Below are positions 10,157 through 18,045 of a DNA stretch of 64,000 nt, one piece after another. The stretch spans positions 1,736,001 to 1,800,000 of the forward strand of contig NZ_CP046444.1 of assembly GCF_014083945.1 (NCBI RefSeq), written 5' to 3'. Source of the stretch: Granulicella sp. 5B5 (GTDB taxonomy: Bacteria > Acidobacteriota > Terriglobia > Terriglobales > Acidobacteriaceae). The stretch's first letter is position 1; every line of letters begins with the position of its first letter. The position numbers and the translations under genes are program-made. The notes beneath the pieces were generated by a model. It had not been told where the DNA came from. It saw nothing but the letters and a program-made list of their open reading frames with translations, and searched no databases.

Positions 10157-12229
10157 TTGAACCAGATACGGATTGCAGCACTCGTCTTTGGAGTGGCCCT
10201 GACGGCCATGCCCGCGGCCAGTCGGCCCGCGTTCGCGCAGCAGCCTGCCGCCGCGCAGCCGCTGACCGCAATGCCCTACTCGCCTTCGCTCGACCTGACC
10301 AACATGGACAAGACGGTCGATCCCTGCGTGGACTTCTACAAGTACAGCTGCGGCGGCTGGCAGAAGAACAACCCGATCCCGCCGGACCAGGCGACCTGGG
10401 ACGTCTACGCCAAGCTGGCGAATGAGAACCAGCAGTTTCTGTGGGGCATCCTGGAGCAGGACGCCAAGCCCAGCCCGACACGCACGCCGGTGCAGCAGAA
10501 GGTCGGCGACTACTTCGCCGCCTGCATGGCGACCGATGCGATCGACAAGGTGAGCGACGATCCGGTGCGCATCTCGATTGCGCGCGTGCAGAACCTTGGC
10601 TCGCGCGAGGAGCTGGCCGCGGAGATCACGAGGCTGCATCGCAGCAGCCTCGGTACGTTCTTCTTCAATACCGGCACGGAGCAGGATGCGGCCGATGCCG
10701 CGACGATCATCGTGGGCATCGGCGGCGGCGGCCTGGGCCTGCCCGACCGCGACTACTACCTGAAGACCGACGCCAAGAGCGTGAAGCTGCGCGAGCAGTA
10801 CGTCGAGTACATGAAGCAGGTGCTGGGCCTGCTGGGGGAAAACCCGGACCAGGCGGCAGCCGATGCCCAGGCGACGATGCGCATTGAGACCAATCTGGCC
10901 GAGGCGCAGTTGACCCGCGTGCAGCGCCGCGATCCGCACAACATCTACCACAAGATGACGCTGGAGCAGCTACAGGCGCTGGCCCCGGCGATCGACTGGA
11001 AGAACTACTTCACGCTGCAGGGCGCACGCAATGTCGGGTCCCTGAATGTGTCGCAACCGGCGTTTCTGAAGGCGATGAACACGGAGCTGACGACTGAGCC
11101 GCTGCCCGCGCTGAAGGCCTACCTGATCTTCCACGAGATCACCGCCGCGGCGCCGTACCTCTCCAAGCCCTATGCCGACGCCAACTTTGGGTTCTACTCG
11201 ACCACGCTGCGTGGCATCCCGGTAGAGCCGCCGCGCTGGAAGACCTGCACGCGGCAGGTGGACCGCTTCCTCGGAGAGGCGCTGGGGCAGGAGTTCGTCG
11301 CACGCACCTTCTCGCCGCAGATGAAGGCCAAGACGCAGCTGATGACCACGCAGATTGAGCAGGCGATGCAGCAGGAGATCGAGGGCCTGACCTGGATGAG
11401 CCCAGCCACCAAGCAGGAGGCGCTGCGCAAGCTGCACGCCATCCGCAACAAGATCGGCTACCCCGAGACGTGGCGCGACTACAGCTCGCTGACCATCAAG
11501 CCGGATGACTACTACGGCAATGTGCTGCGTTCCGAGCAGTTCGAGGAGTACCGCCAATGGCATAAGCTGGGCAAACCGGTGGACAAGAACGAGTGGGGCA
11601 TGACTCCGCCGACGGTGAACGCCTACTTCGACCCGCAGATGAACGACATCAACTTCCCTGCCGGTGTGCTGCAGCCACCGCTGTATGACCCCAAGATGGA
11701 TGAGGCGCCGAACTACGGCAACACGGGGGCGACCATCGGGCATGAGCTGACGCACGCCTTTGACGACGAAGGCCGCCAGTTCGACGCGGAGGGCAACCTG
11801 CGTGACTGGTGGACTCCGGCGGATGCCAAAGGCTTTGAGGAACGCATCGACTGCCAGCGTAACCAGTACGCGGGCTACGTGGTGGTCGACGACATCCACA
11901 TCAACAGCAAGCTGACCAGTGGCGAGGACGTCGCCGACCTGGGCGGCACGCTGCTGGCGTACATCGCCTGGAAGAAGCAAACAGAAGGCCAGAAGCTGCC
12001 GAACGCGGATGGCTTCACGCCGGACCAGAGGTTCTTCGTCGGGATGGCGCAGTGGGCGTGCGAGAACGCACGACCCGAGGATCTGCGGCTGCATGCGGCG
12101 ACTGACCCGCACTCACCGGGGTTTGCGCGCATCAATGGCGTGGTGTCGAACATGCCGCAGTTCCAGAAGGCGTTCGGCTGCAAGGTTGGGCAGCCGATGG
12201 TGCATACGCCGAGTTGCAAGGTCTGGTAG
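10157..12229 (+). CDS. Exported M13 (neprilysin/PepO-like) zinc metallopeptidase
   Basis: A roughly 690-residue oligopeptidase of family M13. After a signal peptide (cleavage near RPAFAQQ) the protein reads CVDFYKYSCGGW, the standard M13 opening. The zinc site is HELTH in GATIGHELTHAFDDEGRQFD, with the third ligand Glu in SGEDVADLGG (usually ENxADLGG, here EDVADLGG). The C-terminus is CKVW, as in family members. The proposed start is TTG at 10157 with GGAGA about nine bases upstream, giving a compact signal peptide beginning NQIRIAALVFG; ATGs at 10124 and 10133 in the same frame lack a ribosome site. A strong terminator follows. Substrate unknown; such enzymes cut short periplasmic peptides. 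Confidence 0.93.
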   Translation: MNQIRIAALVFGVALTAMPAASRPAFAQQPAAAQPLTAMPYSPSLDLTNMDKTVDPCVDFYKYSCGGWQKNNPIPPDQATWDVYAKLANENQQFLWGILEQDAKPSPTRTPVQQKVGDYFAACMATDAIDKVSDDPVRISIARVQNLGSREELAAEITRLHRSSLGTFFFNTGTEQDAADAATIIVGIGGGGLGLPDRDYYLKTDAKSVKLREQYVEYMKQVLGLLGENPDQAAADAQATMRIETNLAEAQLTRVQRRDPHNIYHKMTLEQLQALAPAIDWKNYFTLQGARNVGSLNVSQPAFLKAMNTELTTEPLPALKAYLIFHEITAAAPYLSKPYADANFGFYSTTLRGIPVEPPRWKTCTRQVDRFLGEALGQEFVARTFSPQMKAKTQLMTTQIEQAMQQEIEGLTWMSPATKQEALRKLHAIRNKIGYPETWRDYSSLTIKPDDYYGNVLRSEQFEEYRQWHKLGKPVDKNEWGMTPPTVNAYFDPQMNDINFPAGVLQPPLYDPKMDEAPNYGNTGATIGHELTHAFDDEGRQFDAEGNLRDWWTPADAKGFEERIDCQRNQYAGYVVVDDIHINSKLTSGEDVADLGGTLLAYIAWKKQTEGQKLPNADGFTPDQRFFVGMAQWACENARPEDLRLHAATDPHSPGFARINGVVSNMPQFQKAFGCKVGQPMVHTPSCKVW

Positions 12230-12249
12230 GCGCAAACCGCTGTATCGGT

Positions 12250-12284
12250 CGAGGAGAGGCTTCGGCTTCTCCTCGATTTGTTTT
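12250..12284 (+). terminator. Strong terminator after M13 peptidase
   Basis: An 11-bp stem (one G-U pair) closed by a TTCG tetraloop (12250-12275) followed by ATTTGTTTT. Confidence 0.88.
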
Positions 12285-12340
12285 GGGGCCGATTTGGATA
12301 CCCCTCCCCCCCCTCCCTATGTAGCGGAGGCATCCAGCAG

Positions 12341-12383
12341 AATCAGTGACTTACGGGGTTATCCCGGAGGTAAGTGGCTGATT
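12341..12383. repeat. Long imperfect palindrome, REP-like
   Basis: Arms AATCAGTGACTTAC (12341-12354) and GTAAGTGGCTGATT (12370-12383) match in 12 of 14 positions and flank a small GGG/CCC inner stem. It stands in a 620-base gene-free gap (12230-12849) between the M13 peptidase and the siderophore receptor. It may be a REP-type element or part of a leader; no T-tract follows. Confidence 0.6.
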
Positions 12384-12418
12384 CTTTATATGGTTGCGGG
12401 TATGATATGGGAAACAAA

Positions 12419-12446
12419 GGGGATAGTGGGTAGAGGATAGCGGATA
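12419..12446. repeat. Tandem degenerate heptamers
   Basis: Four consecutive 7-base units: GGGGATA, GTGGGTA, GAGGATA, GCGGATA. One of several heptamer tracts in intergenic positions of this window. Confidence 0.6.
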
Positions 12447-12473
12447 GAGCGGCCGGGGCGGGTTTGCTGCTTT

Positions 12474-12512
12474 CAGTTGCCAGTTTGCCAGTTACCCAGT
12501 GAGCCAGTTTTC
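12474..12512. repeat. Tandem degenerate octamers (CAGTTxxC)
   Basis: A 7-base unit CAGTTGC followed by four 8-base units CAGTTTGC, CAGTTACC, CAGTGAGC, CAGTTTTC. The surrounding sequence is visibly less GC-rich than the genes and has no convincing coding frame. Confidence 0.55.
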
Positions 12513-12707
12513 TTCCCTGCTTCCAGTATAGAGGGTGGAGGCGGGAAATGAATTTTTGTTTGGCGACTTTAAGTCTTTTGGAGTGTTGGAGTTGCGGTGC
12601 TGAAAGAAGGTTTAGGGCTTGACAGCATTGGTGTGGGCGCGATGATCGCACTGAAAATGACAAAAAGTTCATACATAGGCGACTGATTCGGTCTTAGATC
12701 ATGTAAA

Positions 12708-12722
12708 GTCTCAATTGGAGAC
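12708..12722. promoter_or_regulatory. Palindrome upstream of siderophore receptor
   Basis: GTCTC (12708-12712) and GAGAC (12718-12722) around AATTG. Located 128 bases before the receptor start; a possible operator, regulator unknown. Confidence 0.35.
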
Positions 12723-12754
12723 CAAACCTGTCGCATATCTGCACTGCTATATAG

Positions 12755-12767
12755 GACTATTTTAGTC
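12755..12767. promoter_or_regulatory. Palindrome overlapping the likely promoter of the siderophore receptor
   Basis: GACTA-TTT-TAGTC, a perfect 13-base inverted repeat, begins two bases after TATATA (12748-12753), a possible -10 element. This is where a repressor would sit. It does not match the Fur consensus I know, so the regulator is open. Confidence 0.4.
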
Positions 12768-12849
12768 GCTATTTGTGGAGTGCGCGACACCTTCGGTCAT
12801 CCGGAAGATTCAGGACCAGAAGACTTAGGACCAAGGAGAGGGCAAGGAC

Positions 12850-15498
12850 ATGACGGTACGAAAGACTCAGCGGACAAAGCGCGGCGTGCGGCTGGTGGCG
12901 TTGGCAACGGTAGCAGCCTACGGAGCATTGGGCAGGATGGATGCGCTGGCGCAGCAGTCGGCGGGCGATGCAAAGAGCAGCCCCGCCACGGCACAGCTGC
13001 CGGTGTACCGATTCCGGATCGATGCCGGCCCCCTGGATGAGGCGCTGGATGCCTTCCATGCGCAGAGCGGAGTGAAGCTCGACCTGGAGGTCCCGCTGGA
13101 GAGGCTGGCGACGTTGAAGAGCGCGGGCGTGGCGGGGCTGTACAGCAATGAGGTGGCGCTGAAGCAGCTGCTGAAGGGGACGGGGTTCAGCTACACGTTC
13201 GAGGGGCCCGGAGTGGTGTCGATCGGGCTGCGGTCGTCGGAGTCGGTGGATGTGACGACATCGGTGGCTACATTGTCGATGCAGCAGTTCACCGAGCCCC
13301 TTCTGGATACGGCGCAGACGGTGACTTCCGTGCCGACATTTGTGCTGCAGGACGAAGCGGCGACCACGCTGCGCGATGGGCTTCGCAACGTTCCGGGCAT
13401 CAGCATGGCGGCGGGCGAAGGCGGATCGCAGGGCGATACGCTGACGATCCGCGGCTTCAATGCGCGCAATGACATCTTCCTGGACGGCATTCGAGACTTC
13501 GGCAGCTACTATCGCGACGCGTTCGACTACCAGAGCATCGACGTGCTGGAAGGCCCGGCGGGCGTGGAGTTCGGCCGCGGCTCCACGGGCGGCGTGGTGA
13601 ACCAGGAGTCGAAGCAGCCTGAGCTGACGGAGTTCGTTCATGGCACGGCGCAGTTCGGCACCAACCTGATGCGTCGCGTGACGGCGGACGTGAACGAGCC
13701 GCTGCAAAACCTTGGCGAAGGCGCTGCCTTCCGGGTGAACGTGGTGGGCACACAGAGCAAGGTTGCCGAACGCGATATCACCGAGGTGCGCCGGTTCGGC
13801 ATAGCACCTGCTTTAGAGTTCGGCCTGAATACGCCGACGCGCTACATGATCCAGTACCTGCACGAGTCAGAGAATACGACGCCGGATTACGGCTTCCCTT
13901 ACTTTGGCGCGGCGATTATTCCTGGCGTGAACCGCAGGACCTATTACGGCTTTGCCGCGGACAACTACCTGCGCACCAATCCGGATGTGGTTACAGGCAA
14001 GGTGGAGCACGATCTGAACAGCCACATCGTAGTGCGCAATATTCTGCGCTGGGCGAACTACCCCCGCGATGTGCGCATCACCGAGCCGCAGATCAACACA
14101 ACGGCTGTGCTGAAGAACCCGACCGCCGTTGGAGGGGTTGGGACGGCAACGTGCGACCCGACGATTCCGAACAGCCCGACGGCAACCGGAGCGACGATTG
14201 CCTGCTATCCGACGACGACGCCTGTTACTTCGCTACAGGTGAAGCGCAACCAGCTTACGTCGCAGAGCACGGAAGACATGCTGTGGGACCAGGTGAGCCT
14301 GCAGGGCACGTTGAAGGTGCTCGGCATCACGAACGATGGGCTCATCATCATCGAGGGCGGCCGCGAGCGGTCCGATCCTCTTCGTAACTCGTACACGATG
14401 CCGTATGTTTCGGCGGTGAACCCGAACCCTTACGATCCGTTCCAGCCTGTGTTTTCGTATCCCGGTGTACGCACGTATGTTTCGTCGCAGTCGTACGGCA
14501 TCGGGTTCAACGACACGCTGCATCTGCGCGACTGGCTGTTGGTTTCGGGCGGCGTGCGGTTCGATTACTTCAATACGAACTCGCACAATGCCGCGAACCC
14601 GGCGGCGTTGCCCACACCCACAGCCGCAGCCGTGGCGAACCGTCTGGACAAGCAACCGGATTATCGCGCCTCCGTGGTCGTGAAACCGAAGCCGGAAGGC
14701 AGCGTGTACTTCGACTGGGGCACGTCGTTCGATCCCTCGGCTGAGTCGCTTTCACTGAGCGGCAACAATGCGACTGCGGCTCCGGAAGAGAACGAGACCT
14801 ATGAGGTAGGCGCGAAGTGGGACTTCTTCCGCGACCGGCTGAACCTGAACGGGAGCGTCTTCCGGACGGAGAAGGACAACGCGCATGAGACAGACCCGAA
14901 CAACTCCAACAACACGATTACCGTGGGCACATACCTGATCCGCGGCGCGCAGATTGGAGCGCTGGGACACCTGCCCCAACACTTCGACCTGGTGGTGGGG
15001 TATGCCTTCCTGAACAGCGAGCTGGAGAACTCGGTCCTAAATGCTTCGCCGTTCAACGCGATCAATATGGCGCTGATTGCGCTGAACGATCCGCGCGCGA
15101 ACACGGCACCGTACTTCATCAAGCCGAACGGCTATCCGATTGCGAACGTGCCGAAGAACAGCGGCAACCTGTTCCTGACACACGCTCTCTGGAAAGGCTT
15201 CGTCGGCGGTTTCGGGACGAACTATACGGCGGCGCGGCGTGCGAGCTCGGGTGCGCTGATCGGCGTGTACAACCAGGTTGGGCCGGTTGATGTGGCGACG
15301 GTGCCGCTGGTGGCGAAGGCGATTCCCGGCTACTGGATTTACAGTGCGATGATCCGGCGTCCTGTTACGGAAAAGATCGACTTCCAGGTGAACATCAATA
15401 ACCTCGCGAACAAGTTCTACATCGATGAGCCGCATCCGAACCACCTGGTTCCGGGCGAAGGCTTGAACGCGCAGTTCGGTTTCAACTACAAGTGGTAA
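12850..15498 (+). CDS. TonB-dependent siderophore receptor with STN domain
   Basis: An 882-residue outer-membrane receptor for a ferric siderophore. After the signal peptide (cleavage near DALAQQ), residues about 50-125 form a secretin/TonB short N-terminal (STN) domain (YRFRIDAGPLDEALDAF, ending FEGPGVVSIGL), as in FecA/FpvA-type receptors that can signal to an anti-sigma factor. The plug follows with TLRDGLRNVPGISM, TIRGFNARNDIFLDGIRD and VLEGPAGVEFGRGSTGGVVN. The barrel ends LNAQFGFNYKW, with the terminal aromatic residue expected for BAM recognition. No sigma/anti-sigma pair is adjacent. AGGAGAGGG precedes the ATG. The PKHD dioxygenase gene follows 97 bases downstream, as with E. coli fiu-ybiX. 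Confidence 0.93.
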   Translation: MTVRKTQRTKRGVRLVALATVAAYGALGRMDALAQQSAGDAKSSPATAQLPVYRFRIDAGPLDEALDAFHAQSGVKLDLEVPLERLATLKSAGVAGLYSNEVALKQLLKGTGFSYTFEGPGVVSIGLRSSESVDVTTSVATLSMQQFTEPLLDTAQTVTSVPTFVLQDEAATTLRDGLRNVPGISMAAGEGGSQGDTLTIRGFNARNDIFLDGIRDFGSYYRDAFDYQSIDVLEGPAGVEFGRGSTGGVVNQESKQPELTEFVHGTAQFGTNLMRRVTADVNEPLQNLGEGAAFRVNVVGTQSKVAERDITEVRRFGIAPALEFGLNTPTRYMIQYLHESENTTPDYGFPYFGAAIIPGVNRRTYYGFAADNYLRTNPDVVTGKVEHDLNSHIVVRNILRWANYPRDVRITEPQINTTAVLKNPTAVGGVGTATCDPTIPNSPTATGATIACYPTTTPVTSLQVKRNQLTSQSTEDMLWDQVSLQGTLKVLGITNDGLIIIEGGRERSDPLRNSYTMPYVSAVNPNPYDPFQPVFSYPGVRTYVSSQSYGIGFNDTLHLRDWLLVSGGVRFDYFNTNSHNAANPAALPTPTAAAVANRLDKQPDYRASVVVKPKPEGSVYFDWGTSFDPSAESLSLSGNNATAAPEENETYEVGAKWDFFRDRLNLNGSVFRTEKDNAHETDPNNSNNTITVGTYLIRGAQIGALGHLPQHFDLVVGYAFLNSELENSVLNASPFNAINMALIALNDPRANTAPYFIKPNGYPIANVPKNSGNLFLTHALWKGFVGGFGTNYTAARRASSGALIGVYNQVGPVDVATVPLVAKAIPGYWIYSAMIRRPVTEKIDFQVNINNLANKFYIDEPHPNHLVPGEGLNAQFGFNYKW

Positions 15499-15510
15499 GT
15501 GCAGGTGAAG

Positions 15511-15538
15511 ACAGTAGACAGTAGGAAGTAGACAGAAG
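15511..15538. repeat. Tandem heptamers after the siderophore receptor
   Basis: Units ACAGTAG, ACAGTAG, GAAGTAG, ACAGAAG, starting 13 bases after the stop codon. Confidence 0.7.
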
Positions 15539-15595
15539 GCGGGTCCTGTTAGCGATGTTGCCAATGGGGCCCGCCGCAGTTCCAGGAGTGTAGCG

Positions 15596-16291
15596 ATGCT
15601 GATCGTTGTGCCAGAGGTTTTTTCGAAGGAACGTGTGCGTGAGATTCGCGCGGCGCTGGATGCCGCGGAGTGGGTTGATGGCAAGGTGACTGCGGGCCAT
15701 CAATCGGCGCAGACGAAGTTCAACTCGCAGATTCCCGAAAACAGCCCCGTTGCCAAACAGATTGGCGAGTTGATCCTGCAGGCGCTGGGGACGAACCCGC
15801 TGTTCCGTTCCGCAGCCTTGCCGCTGCGGGTGTTTCCTCCGCTGTTCAATCGCTACGCGGGCGGGCAGACGTTCGGAACGCATGTGGACAATGCGATCCG
15901 AACGCACGGACCTACGGGCGGGCGTATCCGCACGGACCTTAGCTGCACGCTGTTCTTTTCGGAGCCGGAGGAGTATGACGGCGGCGAACTGGTGGTGGAA
16001 GACACGTACGGCTCGAAGAGCGTAAAGCTTCCGGCAGGCGATATGGTGCTGTATCCGTCAACGAGCCTGCACCATGTGACGCCTGTCACCCGCGGAGCGC
16101 GCGTGTCGAGCTTCTTCTGGCTGCAGAGCATGATCCGGCAGGACGCACAGCGGACGCTGCTGTTCGATTTGGATGAGTCGATCCAGCGGCTGGCGGGAGG
16201 TGCACAAGCCGAGGATGCCGAAGTGAAGAAGACGACAGTGCAGCTGACCGGGGTGTACCACAACCTGTTGCGGCAGTGGGCGGAGATGTAG
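15596..16291 (+). CDS. PKHD-type Fe(II)/2-oxoglutarate dioxygenase (PiuC/YbiX family)
   Basis: A 231-residue cytoplasmic double-stranded beta-helix dioxygenase. The iron ligands are HVD in [10 protein letters not shown] (about residue 97) and the distal His in [13 protein letters not shown]; the 2-oxoglutarate Arg is probably in [11 protein letters not shown]. The N-terminus ([21 protein letters not shown]) and length match YbiX/PiuC, whose genes are usually next to iron-siderophore receptors, as here. The family role is unproven; modification of a siderophore or receptor-linked product is an inference. It is probably co-transcribed with the receptor, although a heptamer tract lies in the 97-base gap. 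Confidence 0.92.
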   Translation: MLIVVPEVFSKERVREIRAALDAAEWVDGKVTAGHQSAQTKFNSQIPENSPVAKQIGELILQALGTNPLFRSAALPLRVFPPLFNRYAGGQTFGTHVDNAIRTHGPTGGRIRTDLSCTLFFSEPEEYDGGELVVEDTYGSKSVKLPAGDMVLYPSTSLHHVTPVTRGARVSSFFWLQSMIRQDAQRTLLFDLDESIQRLAGGAQAEDAEVKKTTVQLTGVYHNLLRQWAEM

Positions 16292-16312
16292 AGAGGCAGG
16301 GAGTTGGGAATG

Positions 16313-16326
16313 GGGAGTAGGGAGTA
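16313..16326. repeat. Two GGGAGTA heptamers
   Basis: Two exact tandem copies of GGGAGTA, 22 bases after the dioxygenase stop. This is the reverse complement of the TACTCCC tract at 63924-63951. Confidence 0.7.
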
Positions 16327-16406
16327 GCGGGCGGCGATTTGAGGCAAGGGTGGGGTGTCGGTTAGTCTGGTAGAGACAGTTCTGACACCCCAAGGAGGAA
16401 GCAGCG

Positions 16407-16523
16407 ATGAGCGTACACCATCATGAAAAGCCGAAGTGGATCGATACGTGGTGGCCGCTGTTGTTGATCCTGTTTGCGTGCACGGGGATTACGACGTTCA
16501 TCTTGTTTCATCCCGTCTGGTAA
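16407..16523 (+). CDS. Small single-span membrane protein, 38 residues
   Basis: Too short for most gene callers. It has an excellent ribosome site (AGGAGG, eight bases before ATG), a His-rich and charged N-terminus (MSVHHHEKPKWIDTWW), one hydrophobic span (PLLLILFACTGITTFILF) and the end HPVW. The stop is followed 23 bases later by a strong hairpin terminator, so it looks like a complete short transcription unit. The three consecutive histidines could bind metal or be fortuitous. I do not recognise the family; a small subunit of a membrane complex is one possibility. Confidence 0.75.
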   Translation: MSVHHHEKPKWIDTWWPLLLILFACTGITTFILFHPVW

Positions 16524-16546
16524 GAGGCTCGAACGACAAGGCGAAT

Positions 16547-16583
16547 AGCCCGCGGAGATGACTCCGTGGGCTGTTGCTGTTTA
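16547..16583 (+). terminator. Terminator after small membrane protein
   Basis: AGCCCGCGGAG (16547-16557) pairs with CTCCGTGGGCT (16562-16572), one G-U pair, four-base loop, followed by GTTGCTGTTT. It also sits at the 3' end of the convergent obgE. Confidence 0.8.
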
Positions 16584-16585
16584 AA

Positions 16586-17731
16586 TCAGCGCCTGTGTAC
16601 CTTGGCGCTGGGCGCGGGTGGCGGGTAGTTGGGTCTGCGGCGGGGGGCCTTTTCGATGGCCGGCTCGGATTTGACCAGAGTGGGGTCGATGATGCGATGG
16701 GTTTCCACGGCGTCGGCGAGGGCGTATTTGAGCGTTTCGATTCCCTCGCCCGTGACGGCGCTGATCTGGTAGAGCGGCAGCTTTTTGCGCTTGGCGAAGG
16801 TGGTGAGCTTCTTGAGTTTGTTGGGGTTGGCGGAGTCAATCTTGGACGCGACGAGGATCGTTGGCTTGGCCGCGAGGGTTGGGTCGAAGCTCTTGAGCTC
16901 GGCGGTGATGACGTTGTAGTTGGCGACTGGGTCGGCGGTCTCGCCCGGCGCGAGGTCGGCTTCGGCGGCGATGGCGGTGTCCGAGACATCGACGAGGTGG
17001 CAGAGGACACTGGTGCGTTCGATGTGCTTGAGGAACTGGATGCCGAGGCCTGCGCCGAGGTGCGCGCCTTCGATGAGGCCAGGCATGTCGGCGACGGTGA
17101 AGCTGCGCTCGAAGGGAGCGTCGCCGATCTGGACGACACCGAGGTTCGGCTCGAGCGTAGTGAAGGCGTAGTTGGCGATCTTGGGCTTAGCAGCGGAGAG
17201 GCGTGAGATGAGCGTGGACTTGCCGACGTTGGGGAAGCCGACGAGGCCTACGTCTGCGAGCAGACGGAGCTCTAGGCGGTAGTTGCGGGCCTCACCGGGG
17301 CGGCCGAGTTCGTGCTCGCGCGGGGCCTGATGGGTGCTGGTGGCGAAGTGCTGGTTGCCGCGGCCGCCACGGCCGCCGCGGGCGATGACGAGCTCGTCGT
17401 CGGGGCGGGCGAAGTCGTGGATCAGCTCGCCGGTGTCGTCGTCGTAGAGCAAGGTGCCGACGGGGACGTTGAGGATGGTGTGCTCGCCGGCGGCGCCGGA
17501 CATGTTGGAGCCGAGGCCATGGCCGCCGCGCTCGGACTTCCACTCCGGATTGAAGCGGAAGTGGACGAGGGTGTTGTGGGAGAGCGAGCTGCGCATGAGG
17601 ATGTCGCCGCCATGGCCGCCGTCGCCGCCGGAGGGACCACCCCGGGGGACGAACTTTTCGCGACGGAAGGCCATACAGCCATTGCCGCCGTCGCCGGCCT
17701 TGATGCGGATTCGTGCTTCATCGATAAACAT
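16586..17731 (-). CDS. obgE: Obg-family GTPase (CgtA)
   Basis: A 381-residue essential GTPase linked to 50S ribosome assembly and stress responses. The Gly-rich Obg domain opens [19 protein letters not shown] and includes [17 protein letters not shown]. The G domain has G1 [10 protein letters not shown]3 [10 protein letters not shown] and G5 SAVTGEG. G4 reads ASKID, where the usual motif is NKxD. The protein ends soon after the G domain in a basic, Pro-rich tail ([13 protein letters not shown]), so the C-terminal OCT domain of some Obg proteins is absent. The ATG at 17731 is the family start. It is convergent with the small membrane protein gene. Confidence 0.95.
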   Translation of the reverse strand: MFIDEARIRIKAGDGGNGCMAFRREKFVPRGGPSGGDGGHGGDILMRSSLSHNTLVHFRFNPEWKSERGGHGLGSNMSGAAGEHTILNVPVGTLLYDDDTGELIHDFARPDDELVIARGGRGGRGNQHFATSTHQAPREHELGRPGEARNYRLELRLLADVGLVGFPNVGKSTLISRLSAAKPKIANYAFTTLEPNLGVVQIGDAPFERSFTVADMPGLIEGAHLGAGLGIQFLKHIERTSVLCHLVDVSDTAIAAEADLAPGETADPVANYNVITAELKSFDPTLAAKPTILVASKIDSANPNKLKKLTTFAKRKKLPLYQISAVTGEGIETLKYALADAVETHRIIDPTLVKSEPAIEKAPRRRPNYPPPAPSAKVHRR

Positions 17732-18045
17732 GTACGGGTTTCGTCCTCACTGCGCGGAACTGCACTATTAAGTGTACAGACCTCGGATGCCGACTTGAAA
17801 TTCGCGGAGATTTCATCGGCTAGACGGCCTGCATGCAAGAACTACGCAGCTTTTGCGTGTGTCCGCTGCTAAGATGACCGTATAGACAGACTTCCCAGAA
17901 CCTCTGCTTACGAGCTGGTCGCCGACGCTGTTACAGAGAACCAGCCAGGCGAGAGGGTTCCTGACCATGGCACCGAGAGTTTACCGGGCCTGAGGTCAAA
18001 CCGCTCTGGGGTGACGATGAAGAACGGACAACTCAGGAGACGTAT
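17732..18045 (+). other. Intergenic region with a possibly structured leader
   Basis: A 314-base gene-free gap between divergent obgE and the Oar-like receptor. Nested inverted repeats occur at GAACCTCT (17898-17905) with AGAGGGTTC (17952-17960, one extra base) and at CTGGT (17915-17919) with ACCAG (17940-17944). They could form a leader structure for the receptor mRNA. No small gene or clear promoter was seen. Confidence 0.4.

Noticed and set aside
12343-12672. A 109-codon minus-strand frame in the long gap
   Set aside because: Runs through a palindrome and tandem repeats, lacks codon bias and a ribosome site.
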